Shown: positions 13,301 to 37,800, counted from the stretch's first letter. The stretch is 64,000 nt of DNA from Streptomyces sp. NBC_00370 (GCF_036084755.1 NZ_CP107968.1:7758001-7822000); one strand, 5' to 3'. Notes: generated from the letters alone by a model not told the origin. A program made the numbers and translations.

Positions 13301-16300
13301 CCGACACCGAACGGGCCGACGCGCTGCTCTCGCTGGTCACGGAGAAGGTCGCCACGGTGCTCGGCCACACGAGCGCCGACGCGGTCGAGTCCGACCTGCC
13401 GTTCCGCGACCTCGGCTTCGACTCGCTGACCGCGGTCGACCTGCGCAACCAGCTCATGACGGCGACCGGCCTCAGCCTGCCGGCCACCCTCGTCTTCGAC
13501 CACCCGACCCCGGCCGAACTGGCAACCCGGCTACGGACGTTGCTGCTCGGCGAACTGCCCGACGCCGCGGCGCCCGTGGCGGCGTCCGGGCACATCGGCG
13601 ACGACCCCGTCGCGATCGTCGGCATGGCCTGCCGCTACCCCGGAGGCGTCGGCTCGCCCGAGGACCTGTGGAAGCTCGTCACCGAAGGGACCGACGCTGT
13701 CGGTGAGTTCCCCACCGACCGCGGCTGGGACCTCGACACCCTGCTCGGCGGCGGCGGAGAGGGCGGCCGGGGCCGCAGCGCCACCGGCAACGGCGGCTTC
13801 CTCCACGACGCGGCCGACTTCGACCCCGGTCTTTTCGGCATCTCGCCCCGCGAGGCGATGGTGATGGACCCGCAGCAGCGCATCGTGCTCGAAGCCGCCT
13901 GGGAGGCGCTGGAGCGGGCCGGCATCGACGCGGCGACCCTGCGCGGCAGCGCGACCACCGGCGTCTACGTCGGCGGCGGCAGCGGCGACTACCGGCCCCC
14001 GACGGAGTACGGACAGTGGGAGACCGCCCAGTCGGCGAGTCTCCTCTCCGGCCGGCTCGCCTACTCCTTCGGCCTCCAGGGGCCCACGGTCTCGGTGGAC
14101 ACGGCCTGCTCCTCGTCCCTGGTGGCACTCCACCTGGCCGCGCAGGCACTGCGCTCGGGCGAGTGCTCGATCGCGCTGGCCGGCGGAGTCACCGTCATGG
14201 CCACCCCGGTGGGCTTCGTGGAATTCACCGCCCAGGGCGCCCTGTCCACCGACGGCAGGTGCAAGGCGTTCTCCGAAGAGGCGGACGGCACCGGCTGGGC
14301 CGAGGGCGTGGGCATGCTCGTCGTCGAGCGGCTCTCCGACGCCCGGCGCAACGGCCACCACGTCCTCGCGGTCCTGCGCGGCTCCGCCATCAACCAGGAC
14401 GGTGCCTCCAACGGACTGACAGCGCCCAACGGACCGGCGCAGCAGCGGGTGATCAGGCAGGCACTCGCCAACTCCGGCCTGGCGCCCGCCGATGTGGACG
14501 CCGTCGAGGCGCATGGCACGGGCACCAAACTCGGTGACCCGATCGAGGCACAGTCCCTGCTCGCCACCTACGGCCAGGACCGCGACCCGCAGCGCCCCGT
14601 GCTGCTCGGCTCGCTCAAGTCCAACATCGGTCACACCCAGGCCGCTTCGGGCGTCGCCGGGGTGATCAAGATGGTGATGGCGATGCGGCACGGCACCCTG
14701 CCCAAGTCGCTCCACGCCCAGACACCGTCGTCGCACGTGGACTGGACGGCGGGTGCCGCCCGGCTGCTCACCGAACCGGTCGCCTGGCCGGAAGCGGGCC
14801 GCCCGCGCCGCGCCGGGGTCTCCTCGTTCGGCGCCAGCGGTACGAACGCACACGTCATCCTGGAACAGGCACCGGAGACCGACGCCGCCGCCCCGGCTCC
14901 CACCGCTCCCGAAGGGGCCGAAGAGGCCGCACGCGAGCCGGGCACGCTGCCGGTGCTGCTGTCCGGCAGGACCGAGAGCGCGCTGCGCGACCAGGCCCGA
15001 CGGCTGCTCGCCCACGTGACGGCGCACCCGGACACCGCCCTGACCGATCTGGCCTTCTCCCTCGCGACCACCCGCTCCACCTTCGAGCACCGGGCCGCCG
15101 TCTCCGTGACCGGGGGCGAGGGTCTGCTCGACGGGCTCGCCGCCCTCGCCGGAGGCAGCGCCGTCCCCCAACTGGTCGAGCACCACGTGGAACGGGTCGG
15201 CAAGCGCGCGTTCCTGTTCTCGGGACAGGGCTCGCAGCGGCTGGGGATGGGCCGGGAGCTGTACGGCCGGTTCCCCGCCTTCGCCGACGCGCTGGACGCC
15301 GTACTGGCCGAGCTGGAAGCCCAGTTGGGCCGCTCGCTGCGGCATGTCATCTGGGGTGACGACGCCGACCTGCTGAACGGGACGGGCTCTGCCCAGCCGG
15401 CGTTGTTCGCGATCGAAGTGGCGTTGTTCCGGCTGGTCGAGTCGTGGGGTGTGATCCCGGACTTCGTGGCGGGGCACTCGATCGGTGAGATCGCCGCTGC
15501 TCATGTGGCCGGGGTGTTCTCACTGGCGGACGCGTCGCGTCTGGTGGTGGCGCGTGCTTCGTTGATGCAGGCGCTGCCTGCCGGTGGTGCGATGGTCGCG
15601 ATCCAGGCCACGGAGGACGAGGTACTGCCGCTGCTGGTCGACGGCGTCTCGGTCGCGGCCGTCAACGGGCCTTCCTCGGTGGTGATTTCGGGTGACGAGG
15701 ACGCGGCTCTGAAGGTCGCCGCGCACTTCGCGGAGCAGGGCCGTAAGACCAGCCGGCTGCGGGTCTCGCACGCGTTCCACTCGCCGCTGATGGACCCGAT
15801 GCTGGACGAGTTCCGCGCGGTGGCCCGGAGCCTGACCTTCGAGGCGCCCCGGATCCAGCTGGTGTCGAACCTGACCGGCGCCCTGGCGACCGCCGACGAG
15901 CTGTGCTCGCCCGACCACTGGGTACGGCACGTCCGCGAAGCCGTCCGATTCGCCGACGGGGTAAGGACGTTGGCGGACCGAGGCGTCACCACCTTCCTGG
16001 AACTGGGCCCGGACGCGGTACTCGCCGCCATGGCCCAGGAGTCGGCGCCCCAGGGCGCGACGGCCGTGCCGGTCCTGCGCGAGGGCCGCGACGAGGAAGC
16101 GACCCTGGTCGCCGCAGTCGCCCGGCTGCACGTCCTCGGGGCGGGCCCGAGGTGGTCCGCGTTCTTCGCCGGCACCGGCGCCCAGTGGGTCGACCTGCCG
16201 ACGTACGCCTTCCAGCGTGACCGGTTCTGGCCGGACTCCCTGCCCGGCGCGACCGTACCGGCCGCCGCCCCGCAGGAGTCCGACGCGACGGACCGCGCGT

Positions 16301-18411
16301 TCTGGGAAGCGGTGGAGCAGGAGGACTTCAGCTCCCTGGAATCCGTCCTGGACATCGAGGGCGACACACTGTCGAAGGTGCTGCCCGCGCTCCTCGACTG
16401 GCGTAGGAACCGCCAGGACGAGTCGGTCGTCGAGAGCTGGCGGCACCGCATCGTATGGAAGTCACTGGCCGGCGCCAGTACCGCCAACCGCAAGCCCCTG
16501 AGCGGTACATGGCTCGCCGTGGTGCCCGAGGAACACACCGAGGACGCCTGGGTCGCCGCCGCGCTCGACGCGCTGGGCACCAACGTCGTACGGGTACCGG
16601 TGGCACCAGGACCGCAGGACCGGGCCGCGCTGGCCGGCGAGCTGCGCGCCCTCGCCGAGCAGACGGCCGCCGAGGACGGCGCGCCGTTCGCCGGGGTCGT
16701 CTCGCTCCTCGCGCTGCGCGACACCGTGCCGGGCAGCGTGCCCGAGGGCGTCGCCCTCACCGCTGTGCTGCTCCAGGCGCTGGGTGACGCCGGGATCGAC
16801 GCGCCGCTCTGGTCCGTCACCCGGGGAGCCGTGTCCGTGCACCGCACGGACACACCACGCAACCCGCTCCAGGCCGCCGTGTGGGGCCTGGGCCGGGTCG
16901 CGGCGCTCGAATACCCCGAGCGCTGGGGCGGTCTGATCGACCTGCCCGAGCGGCTGGACGAGCGTACGGCCGCAGGCTTCGCCGGAGCGCTCGCCGGGAC
17001 GGAAGGCGAGGACCAGATCGCCGTACGGGCCTCCGCCGTCCTCGCCCGACGACTGGTGCGGGCCCCCGGCAAGCAGCCCGCCCGCGCATGGGACCCGAAG
17101 GGCACGGTACTGATCACCGGTGGCACCGGCGCCCTCGGCGCCCATGTGGCCCGCCGGCTGGCCAGGGACGGCGTTCAGCATCTGGTGCTGCTCAGCCGCC
17201 GCGGCCCGGACGCACCGGGCGCCGAGGCCCTGCGGGACGAACTCGACAAGCTGGGCGCCGATGTCACCGTCGCCGCGTGCGACGTCGCCGACCGCGCCCA
17301 ACTGGCCGCCGTACTCGCGGACATCCAGGCCGAGCACCCGCTGACCGGCGTGGTGCACGCGGCCGGGGTCCTGGACGACGGGGTGCTCGACCGGCTCACC
17401 CCCGAGCGGTTCGAGGCGGTGTTCCGCGCGAAGGTGACCTCGGCCCTGCTGCTCGACGAGCTGACCCGCGAGCTCGACCTCACGGCCTTCGTGCTCTTCT
17501 CCTCCGCGTCGGCCGCCGTCGGCAACCTCGGCCAGGCCAACTACGCGGCGGCCAACGCGGTGCTCGACGCCGTGGCCGAGCGGCGCAGGGCACTGGATCT
17601 CCCGGCGACCTCGATCGCCTGGGGAGCCTGGGGCGGCGGCGGGATGGCCGAGGGAGCCGGCGCCGACGAAGCGGCCAAGCGCGCCGGGGTCGGCGCCATG
17701 GACCCGGAGCTGGCCTGCGAGGCACTGCTCAGGCTGGTCATGGAGCCCGAGCCGACCGCAGTGGTCGCCGAGGTCGCCGTCGAGCGTTTCGTGGGTGCCT
17801 TCGGCGCCGCCCGGCCGAGCGCCCTGCTCAAGGAGTTCCCCGGATACCGGGACATGCTGGCGGCGCGGGCCGCGGCGCCCGGGAGCGGCAAGGACGAACA
17901 CGGCCTGCGGGACCGGCTCATGGGCCTGCCGGCGGGCCGGCGCCTGGACGTCGTCGTGGACCTGGTCCGTACCCGGGCCGCCCAGGTACTGGGTTACCCG
18001 GACACCGAAGCCGTCGGCGCCGAACGCTCCTTCCGCGACCTCGGCATCGACTCGCTCGGAGCCGTCGAGCTGCGCAACCAGCTCAACGCGGCGACCGGCC
18101 TGAGCCTCACGGCGACACTCGCCTTCGACCATCCGACCCCCACGGCCCTCGCCGAGCATGTGCTCGGCCAACTCGTCCCCGACCAGGGCCCCGAAGCACA
18201 CACCGACGCACAAGAGACCGAGATCCGGGCCCTGCTGGCCTCCGTACCGCTCGCGCGACTGCGGGACATCGGCGTACTCGAGCCGCTGCTCCAGCTTGCG
18301 GAACGGGGCGGGGCAGCCCCGGCGGAGGACGGCGAACCCAAGGAGTCCATCGACTCGATGGACGTGGCTGACCTGGTGCGGGCCGCGCTCAACGGCCAGT
18401 CCGACCTGTAG
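1..18411 (+). CDS. nysI: Polyene macrolide type I PKS, modules 11-14 (NysI-like, 5' end missing)
   Basis: Cytoplasmic modular PKS subunit that elongates the chain of a nystatin-type polyene. The frame is open from base 1, which lies inside a ketosynthase, and ends at TAG 18409-18411; 6136 residues are visible. Four modules are seen, each KS-AT-dimerization element-KR-ACP with no DH or ER. The first AT is methylmalonyl type, the other three malonyl type. In the nystatin family NysI carries modules 9-14 and only module 11 uses methylmalonyl-CoA, so these are modules 11-14. The KR of module 13 has lost its catalytic residues. The tail after the last ACP (residues about 6065-6136, with LLASVPLARLRDIGVLEPLL and SIDSMDVADLV) is a docking domain that should meet the NysJ N-terminus. 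nysJ starts 22 bases downstream, so the two are probably co-transcribed. The missing start and two modules lie to the left of the window. Confidence 0.95.
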   Translation, partial: EFDPTFFGISPREALVMDPQQRLLLETTWESFERAGINPAAVRGSLTGTFIGSSYQDYGMGAGDGAEGHMVTGSSPSVLSGRISYVFGLEGPAVTVDTACSSSLVALHLACQSLRNGESTLAVAGGATVMTTPAPFVAFSRQRALAQDGRCKAFSDDADGMTLAEGVGILLVERLSDARRNGHPVLAVVRGSAINQDGASNGLTAPNGPSQQRVMRQALANARLNPGDIDALEAHGTGTPLGDPIEAQALFATYGKDRDPERALLLGSVKSNIGHTQSAAGVAGVIKMVMALRNGVLPRTLHAELPSSHVDWSSGAVRLLSEAVEWPETGRPRRAAVSSFGISGTNAHTLLEQAPAEDVTEPPEPTDEPVPVAGGVVPWLLTGRTASAVREQAGRLLSYVESPGAAASPLDVGYSLVASRSVFEHRAVVVPAEDADPLDALRAVENDGPSSVVARGVADVEGKTVFVFPGQGSQWVGMGARLLDESPVFAERIAECAAALAEFTDWSLVDVLRGGVGAPSLERVDVVQPASFSVMVSLAALWRSHGVEPAAVVGHSQGEIAAAVVSGALSLQDGARVVALRSQAIGRRLAGRGGMMSVALPVAEVEGRLESWSGRVSVAAVNGPRSVVVSGEPEALDGLSVELTGEEVRVRRVAVDYASHSAQVEDLRDELLDVLGPVRPRVSEVPFFSTVTGEWLDTEEMDAGYWFRNLRQRVRFADSVRDLLDGGHRAFVEVSSHPVLTMSVQDMIDDSGEPAVATGTLRRDTGGVSRFLLSAAEVFVRGVDVDWAGVFAGTGARRVDLPTYAFQHEHLWAVPPVPENVGATDPADAEFWAAVEQEDLSALSSTLRTDEDSVAAVLPALSSWRRSRHDRSTVDSWRYRASWSPVSTVPSKSLSGVWLLVSAEGIDDEGVVGALAGSGADVRRLVLDESCVDRAVLAERLAETGAETGAETDEIAGIVSVLAAAEQPEERYPGLSLGLALTVSLVQALGDTETGAPLWFLTEGAVSTGRSDEVTSPVQAQVAGVGWTTALEHPQRWGGVIDLPPVLDQRAASRLVSALAGALGEEDQLAIRASGVFTRRIVRAAAGRQGPSRDWKPRGTTLITGGSGTLAPHLARWLAGQGAEHLVLTSRRGAEAPGSAELVAELAELGTEAAVVGCDVTDRDAVAALLAELKADGRTVRTVVHTAALIELHSLAETSMESFSDVMHAKVVGAQVLDELLDDDLDDFVLYSSTAGMWASGAHAAYVAGNAYLAALAAHRRARGLRAMSLSWGIWSDDLKIGRVDPGQIRRSGLEFMDPQLALSGLKRALDDDETVIAVADVDWDTYYPVFTSSRPTTLFSDVPEVRKLTEAADEATGTVVEGEFVARLRALSVAEQERLLLEVVRAEAMSVLGLTSADALPDGRAFRDVGFDSLTAVGLRNRLASVTGLTLPTTMVFDYPSPAALAGFLRSELAGAQSAAGATAVVAPSAPVDDDPIAIIGMSCRYPGGVTSSEELWKLVLNGADAISGFPADRGWDAEGLYDPDPDRSGRTYSVQGGFLQDVADFDPGFFGISPREAVAMDPQQRLLLETSWEAFEHAGIDPVSQRSSLTGTFIGASYQDYTSGVANAAEGSEGHMITGTLSSILSGRVSYLFGFEGPAVTLDTACSSSLVALHLACQSLRNGESTLALAGGVSIMSTPSAFVGFSRQRALAVDGRCKAYAEAADGMTLAEGVGLVLLERLSDARRNGHQVLAVVRGSAVNQDGASNGLTAPNGPSQQRVIRQALANAGVEAGEVDVIEGHGTGTALGDPIEAQALLTTYGQDRDPERPLLLGSVKTNIGHTQMASGVASVIKMVQALQHGIVPKTLHIDAPSSHVDWSSGAIDLLTEQTDWPETGRPRRGAVSSFGLSGTNVHTILEQAPPEEPAEQAAPDREPRPGVVPLLVSARSEAALRAQAGRLLSLVEERPEAHLTDLAFSLATSRSSLDRRAAVVAEERDELLRGLLALRDGLPGPGVVQGGTGRGRTAFLFSGQGSQRPGMGRELYERFPAFADAFDAVLARIDGELDRPLRDIMFSEPQSPEAALLDRTEYAQPALFAVEVALFRLAESWGVTPDYLAGHSVGELAAAHVAGVLSLADACALVAARGRLMQALPEGGAMISLQAAEDEVLPLLAGVEDQVSIAAVNGPASVVVAGAEDAVVELAARIAAEGRKTKRLRVSHAFHSPLMDAMLDDFGRIASGVTYHAPAIPFVSDVTGELATDEQVCSAEYWVRHVRSAVRFADGVSWLSERAGVRTFLELGPDAVLCGMARESLPDAARTALLPLLRGDRPEVRSVVTALTGAHAHGVDVDWSAFFADTGARRVELPTYAFQRERYWPEAAVETAGPPTAQNTLDAEFWSAVERDDVTSLAASLGLDDDTVTAMVPALTAWRRRRGEESAADAWRYRVTWKPQSAAAAPAALSGRWLVLTPARLEDADWSADVVRALGTDTVTVEVAETDRAALAARLTRTGEEEGDFAGVLSLLALADCERAAHTGVPVALTLTTAAVQALGDAGIEAPLWNVTRGAVSVGRSEHAVSLDQAAVWGLGRVVALEHPDRWGGCVDLPEQLDSHAARRLRGVLAGTTDESEAAVRASGVFVRRLAHSPAGPAADGRRLDTSGTVLITGGTGGLGGHLARGLARAGACHLLLTSRRGAEAPGAAELRAELEELGARVTIAGCDAADHDALADLLATVPDDAPLTAVFHTAGVVADSVVDALTADNLTPVLRSKVVSALNLHQLTADLDLSAFVLFSSTAGVFGAAGQGNYAAANAYLDTLAEYRRAHGLTALSVAWGPWAGSGMVADAAEIESRVRRGGFEPLAPEPAVRALFQAVEHDDTAVAIADIDWSRFRTAFAATRPLPFVADLPEIRQAAVAAAGTASGEPELRRRLAELPEAERGRHMLDLLRAQVAAVLGHSDARNIEDDRAFRDLGFDSLTTLELRNSLSAVTGLTLPASLVYDLPTPNEMAEFLLAELLGSLPETPALPAATRPAVDDDPIAVVGISCRFPGGVSSPEELWRLLQDGGDGISPFPADRGWDIDALGAGASDTLEGGFLTGVADFDARFFGISPREALAMDPQQRLLLEATWEALERAGIDPSALRGSTTGVFVGTNGQDYPTLLRRSASDVQGYVATGNTASVMSGRLSYALGLEGPAVTVDTACSSSLVAMHWAGKALSSGECSLVIAGGVSVMSSPDSFVEFSRQGGLAPDGRCKAFSDSADGTAWSEGVGILVLERLSDAVRNGHEVRGVIRGTAVNQDGASNGLTAPNGPSQQRVIRQALADAGLATTDIDAVEAHGTGTTLGDPIEAQALLATYGQGREHPLLLGTVKSNIGHTQAAAGVAGVIKMLMAMRHGTLPKTLHADTPSGHVDWSAGAVSLLREPADWPETGRPRRAGVSAFGVSGTNAHVIVEQAPAVEQPAAEPETAAPAVAPTLVPWIVSGRTRDALQAQIDRLTAYAAPHSGLSALDVGHSLASDRTLFPHRAVLLAGPDGVREAARGAASRAPGRTAFLFSGQGSQRAAMGRELYERFPVFAEALDAVLAHLDTELKSPLREVLFAEPGTFEAELLDETGWTQPALFAVEVALFRLLESWGMTPDFVAGHSIGEIAAAHAAGVFTLADACRLVAARASLMQALPQGGAMVAVQATEDEITPLLGDDVSIAAVNGPQALVVAGTEEAVQVIADLIAADGRRTRRLRVSHAFHSPLMDPMLADFARVTESLAFDEPRIPVVSNLTGRLATARELASPAYWVRHVREAVRFADGVRTLRDAGVSTFVELGPDGVLSAMAQQSLEGVEPAPAVVPLLRKDQGEEAAVTAALATLHTHGAGPRWSAYFAGTGASRVELPTYAFQRERYWPEPAVVAALGGPDPVDAEFWSAVERADLESLAASLDLDGDTVTAMVPALSAWRRRRGEQSAGENWRYRETWTPLTALPANAPATAAPSGDWLVIVPAFDADDTWTSAAVTALGAGAVRVEADPYDHAGLAQLLTTARGEGTGYAGVVSLLATAAPDTAGAGAHLPPDLAWPTALLRALDGAGIDAPLWCVTRGAVSTAASDPLLNAGQATVWGQGRVTALEHPDRWGGLVDLPETVDDGAAAAFAAALTGQDGEDQIAVRATGALGRRLSRTAPDPAGGSWQPTGTVLVTGGTGTTGGLVARWLAREGAQHLVLTTRDEPEPADAAALEAELTAFGATVTAAVCEVSDREALTALLAAIPDDRPLTAVVHAEEAADDTTEPGSGPAALSAALAGVVQLDAVLGDRPLDAFVLFGSVAGVWGVRSQETPAALGAYADAVARQRRDRGATALSVAWGAWTDTVDRATAAHLRLNGLPVMAADAALAALGRTVADGESAVTVADVDWATFAPAFTASRRSTLLADIPEARAALTAAEHDRRDEESAAGSYRQELLALPDTERADALLSLVTEKVATVLGHTSADAVESDLPFRDLGFDSLTAVDLRNQLMTATGLSLPATLVFDHPTPAELATRLRTLLLGELPDAAAPVAASGHIGDDPVAIVGMACRYPGGVGSPEDLWKLVTEGTDAVGEFPTDRGWDLDTLLGGGGEGGRGRSATGNGGFLHDAADFDPGLFGISPREAMVMDPQQRIVLEAAWEALERAGIDAATLRGSATTGVYVGGGSGDYRPPTEYGQWETAQSASLLSGRLAYSFGLQGPTVSVDTACSSSLVALHLAAQALRSGECSIALAGGVTVMATPVGFVEFTAQGALSTDGRCKAFSEEADGTGWAEGVGMLVVERLSDARRNGHHVLAVLRGSAINQDGASNGLTAPNGPAQQRVIRQALANSGLAPADVDAVEAHGTGTKLGDPIEAQSLLATYGQDRDPQRPVLLGSLKSNIGHTQAASGVAGVIKMVMAMRHGTLPKSLHAQTPSSHVDWTAGAARLLTEPVAWPEAGRPRRAGVSSFGASGTNAHVILEQAPETDAAAPAPTAPEGAEEAAREPGTLPVLLSGRTESALRDQARRLLAHVTAHPDTALTDLAFSLATTRSTFEHRAAVSVTGGEGLLDGLAALAGGSAVPQLVEHHVERVGKRAFLFSGQGSQRLGMGRELYGRFPAFADALDAVLAELEAQLGRSLRHVIWGDDADLLNGTGSAQPALFAIEVALFRLVESWGVIPDFVAGHSIGEIAAAHVAGVFSLADASRLVVARASLMQALPAGGAMVAIQATEDEVLPLLVDGVSVAAVNGPSSVVISGDEDAALKVAAHFAEQGRKTSRLRVSHAFHSPLMDPMLDEFRAVARSLTFEAPRIQLVSNLTGALATADELCSPDHWVRHVREAVRFADGVRTLADRGVTTFLELGPDAVLAAMAQESAPQGATAVPVLREGRDEEATLVAAVARLHVLGAGPRWSAFFAGTGAQWVDLPTYAFQRDRFWPDSLPGATVPAAAPQESDATDRAFWEAVEQEDFSSLESVLDIEGDTLSKVLPALLDWRRNRQDESVVESWRHRIVWKSLAGASTANRKPLSGTWLAVVPEEHTEDAWVAAALDALGTNVVRVPVAPGPQDRAALAGELRALAEQTAAEDGAPFAGVVSLLALRDTVPGSVPEGVALTAVLLQALGDAGIDAPLWSVTRGAVSVHRTDTPRNPLQAAVWGLGRVAALEYPERWGGLIDLPERLDERTAAGFAGALAGTEGEDQIAVRASAVLARRLVRAPGKQPARAWDPKGTVLITGGTGALGAHVARRLARDGVQHLVLLSRRGPDAPGAEALRDELDKLGADVTVAACDVADRAQLAAVLADIQAEHPLTGVVHAAGVLDDGVLDRLTPERFEAVFRAKVTSALLLDELTRELDLTAFVLFSSASAAVGNLGQANYAAANAVLDAVAERRRALDLPATSIAWGAWGGGGMAEGAGADEAAKRAGVGAMDPELACEALLRLVMEPEPTAVVAEVAVERFVGAFGAARPSALLKEFPGYRDMLAARAAAPGSGKDEHGLRDRLMGLPAGRRLDVVVDLVRTRAAQVLGYPDTEAVGAERSFRDLGIDSLGAVELRNQLNAATGLSLTATLAFDHPTPTALAEHVLGQLVPDQGPEAHTDAQETEIRALLASVPLARLRDIGVLEPLLQLAERGGAAPAEDGEPKESIDSMDVADLVRAALNGQSDL
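4420..8990 (+). other. PKS module 12: KS-AT(malonyl)-KR-ACP
   Basis: KS Cys at 4942. AT Ser at 6304 (GHSVGE) and HAFH at 6604-6615, malonyl type. KR NADPH motif near 7924, Tyr at 8365 in GNYAAAN, VVAD at the B-type position, so it looks active. ACP Ser at 8869. Predicted to give the C15 hydroxyl. The KS carries the RQRALA and DGMTLAEG variants shared with KS11 and KS2. Confidence 0.9.
9040..13545 (+). other. PKS module 13: KS-AT(malonyl)-inactive KR-ACP
   Basis: KS Cys at 9550, AT Ser at 10876, malonyl HAFH at 11167-11178, ACP Ser at 13423. The KR keeps the glycine-rich nucleotide fold (near 12490) but its active site is gone. Aligned with module 12, the Lys position is Ala (codon 12808), the Tyr is Pro (codon 12919) and the Asn is Gly (codon 12931). 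The usual HTAGV stretch reads HAEEA. The previous beta-ketone should pass unreduced, giving a C13 ketone. Confidence 0.92.
13597..18175 (+). other. PKS module 14: KS-AT(malonyl)-KR-ACP
   Basis: KS Cys at 14107. AT Ser at 15478, HAFH at 15769-15780, malonyl type. KR NADPH motif near 17101, Tyr at 17542 (ANYAAAN) and VLDDG, so an active B-type KR. ACP Ser at 18052 in the slightly variant GIDSLG. Predicted to form the C11 hydroxyl. Part of the AT (about 15400-15680) has T/G-ending codons unlike its surroundings and resembles the ATs of modules 15 and 16. Confidence 0.9.
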
Positions 18412-18433
18412 CGCGAGAGTGACGGAGCAGACG

Positions 18434-34807
<16,374 letters not shown>

Positions 34808-34861
34808 CCGACGGCCCGACTCCCTACGCGCTCGAAAAAATCTGAGGAAGGTGCACGGACG

Positions 34862-37800
34862 ATGCCGGACGAAAAGAAGCTCGTCGACTACCTGAAGTGG
34901 GTCACGACGGACCTGCACCAGACCCGGCAACGCCTCCAGGAGGCCGAGTCGGGCCGCCACGAGCCGGTGGCGATCGTCGGAATGGCCTGCAGGTTCCCCG
35001 GTGGGATCCAGTCCCCGGAGGACCTCTGGGAACTGCTCGCCTCCGGCCGGGACGCCATCGCCGGCTTCCCCGCCGACCGCGGCTGGGACCTGGACGCGCT
35101 CGCCGGCGACGAGGCGGGCAGCAGCGCCACCCAGGAGGGCGGCTTCCTGTACGAGGCACCGGAGTTCGACCCCGACTTCTTCGGGATCTCGCCGCGCGAG
35201 GCCCTGGCGATGGACCCCCAGCAGCGGCTGCTCCTCGAAGTGGCCTGGGAGGCGATCGAGCGCACCGGGATCGACCCCGCCGCGCTGCGCGGCAGCAGGA
35301 CCGGGGTCTTCGTCGGCACCAACTCGCAGGACTACACCCACCTGGTCCTCGCCTCGCAGGACGACATGGGCGGCTACGCGGGCAACGGCCTCGCGGCCAG
35401 CGTCATGTCCGGCCGGCTGTCCTTCGCGCTCGGCCTCGAAGGGCCCGCCGTCACCCTCGACACCGCCTGCTCCTCGTCGCTGGTGACACTGCACCTCGCG
35501 GCGCAGGCCGTACGGAACGGCGAATGCTCGCTGGCGCTGGCCGGCGGGGTGACCGTGATGACGACCCCGGCGAGCTTCGCCGGGTTCAGCATCCAGGGCG
35601 GCCTCGCCCCCGACGGCCGCTGCAAGGCGTTCTCCGACACGGCGAACGGCACCGGCTGGTCCGAGGGCATCGGCATGCTGATGGTCGAGAAGCTGTCGGA
35701 CGCCCAGCGCAACGGACACCGGATCCTCGCCGTGCTGCGCGGCAGCGCGGTCAACCAGGACGGCGCGTCGAACGGGCTCAGCGCCCCCAACGGCCCGTCC
35801 CAGCAGCGGGTGATCCGCCAGGCCCTGGCCGGCGCCGGGCTTTCCCCCGCCGACGTGGACGCCGTCGAGGCACACGGCACGGGCACCACCCTGGGCGACC
35901 CGATCGAAGCAGGCGCGCTGCTGGCCACCTACGGGCAGGACCGCGATCCGCGGCGCCCGCTCTGGCTGGGCACCGTCAAGTCGAACATCGGTCACACCCA
36001 GGCGGCCGCGGGTGTCGCGGGCGTGATGAAGATGGTGCTGGCGCTGCGCAACGGCGTCCTGCCGCAGACCCTGCACGTCGACGCGCCGTCGTCGCACGTG
36101 GACTGGTCGTCCGGCGGCGTCCGGCTGCTGACCAAGCCGGTGGAGTGGCCCGAGGGCGAGCGGGTACGGCGCGGCGGGGTCTCGTCCTTCGGGATCAGCG
36201 GCACCAACGCGCACGTCCTCATCGAGCAGGCACCCCCGGTGGAGACCGAGGCGGAGACCGAGCCCGTCGTGGCACCGGCCGCGCCGCCCCTGGACGTACC
36301 GTGGCCGGTGTCGGCCAGGTCGCAGGCGGCGCTCGACGCACAGCTGGCGCGGATCCGGTCCGTCAAGGACACCGGCCGTGACCCGCTCGACATCGGCTAC
36401 TCCCTCGCCACCACCCGGTCCGCCTTCGACCACCGTGCGGTGCTGCTGGCGTCCGGCGGAGACCTCGTCGAGGTGGCACGCGGTGTGGCGGCCAAGGCCC
36501 CGCTGGCCGTGCTGTTCTCGGGCCAGGGATCCCAGCGGATCGGGATGGGCCGTGAGCTGTACGGCAGGTTCCCGGTCTTCGCCGAAGCGCTGGACGCCGT
36601 ACTCAGCCAGTTCGCCGGCGAGCTGAACCGCCCGCTGCGGGACGTGATCTGGGGGAGCGACGAGGATCTGCTCGACGACACCGGGCACACCCAGCCCGCG
36701 CTGTTCGCGATCGAGGTGGCGCTGTACCGGCTGGTCACCTCCTGGGGCGTCAAGGCGGACTTCCTCGCCGGGCACTCGATCGGTGAGATCACGGCCGCCC
36801 ATGTGGCCGGGGTGTTCTCGCTGGCCGACGCCTGCCGTCTGGTCGCCGCCAGGGCCCGGCTGATGCGGGCCCTGCCCGCCGGCGGGGCGATGGTCGCCGT
36901 ACGCGCCACCGAGGACGAGGTGACCGCGCTGCTGGACGACCGGGTGTCGGTCGCCGCCGTCAACGGCCCCGAGGCGGTGGTGATCTCCGGCCAGGAGCAC
37001 GCGGTCGCGGAGATCGCGGAGCGGCTGGCGGCCGAGGGGCGCAAGACCACCCGGCTGTCCGTCAGCCACGCGTTCCACTCGCCGCTGATGGAGCCGATGC
37101 TCGACGAGTTCCGCGCCGTCGTGGAGACGCTGACGTTCCAGCGGCCCGCCCTGCCCGTCGTGTCGAACCTGACCGGCGACCTGGCGTCGGCGGACGAGCT
37201 GGGCTCGGCGGACTACTGGGTCCGGCACGTCCGGCAGGCCGTCCGGTTCGGGGACGGCGTACGGACCCTCGCCGGGCGCGGCGTGCGGACCTTCCTCGAA
37301 CTGGGCCCCGACGGGGTGCTCGCCGCGCTGGTGGGGGAGTGCGTCGAGGACCCGGCCGTCGTCGCTGTGCCGGTCCTGGCCAAGAACCGCCCGGAGGAGA
37401 CCGCTGCCGTCACCGCGCTCGCCGCCCTGTACACCCACGGCGTGAGCGTCGACTGGGACGGGGTGTTCGCCGGCACGGGTGCGCGCAGGGTGGACGTCCC
37501 GACGTACGCCTTCCAGCGCGAGCGGTTCTGGCCCACGGTCCGCATGCCTGCGGGTGACGCGTCGGGGCTCGGGCTGATCGCCGCGGGACACCCGCTGCTG
37601 GGCGCCGCCGTCACGATGGCCGGCGCCGACGAGACCGTACTGACCGGACGGCTCTCCGCGCAGTCGCATCCCTGGCTGGCCGACCACCGGATCGCGGGCC
37701 GGATCGTCCTGCCGGGCACGGCCTTCGCCGAACTCGCCGTACGGGCCGGTGACCAGTCCGGCCACGACCGGGTGGCGGAACTGCACCTGCTCGCCCCGCT

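Noticed and set aside
7363..13503. A 2046-codon open frame on the minus strand, and similar long antisense frames at 33404-38575, 28796-33070 and 55278-60482
   Set aside because: They lie opposite PKS genes with perfect domain structure, encode low-complexity Arg/Gly/Val-rich protein without family motifs, and arise because GC-rich codon bias removes stops from the opposite strand.
13597..18175. A DH between AT and KR in modules 11-14, 16, 1 and 2
   Set aside because: The segment is the FWxxVExxDLxxL dimerization element and KR structural half; no HxxxGxxxxP or HPALLD motif is present.
18158..18433. In-frame upstream extension of nysJ
   Set aside because: It overlaps the end of nysI in another frame and reads as low-complexity sequence; ATG 18434 has a ribosome binding site and starts a docking helix.
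34808..34861. A TCCCTACG stretch before nysK as another PAS-LuxR operator
   Set aside because: Only half of one arm matches, the palindrome is absent, and the 54-base gap lies inside a probable operon.
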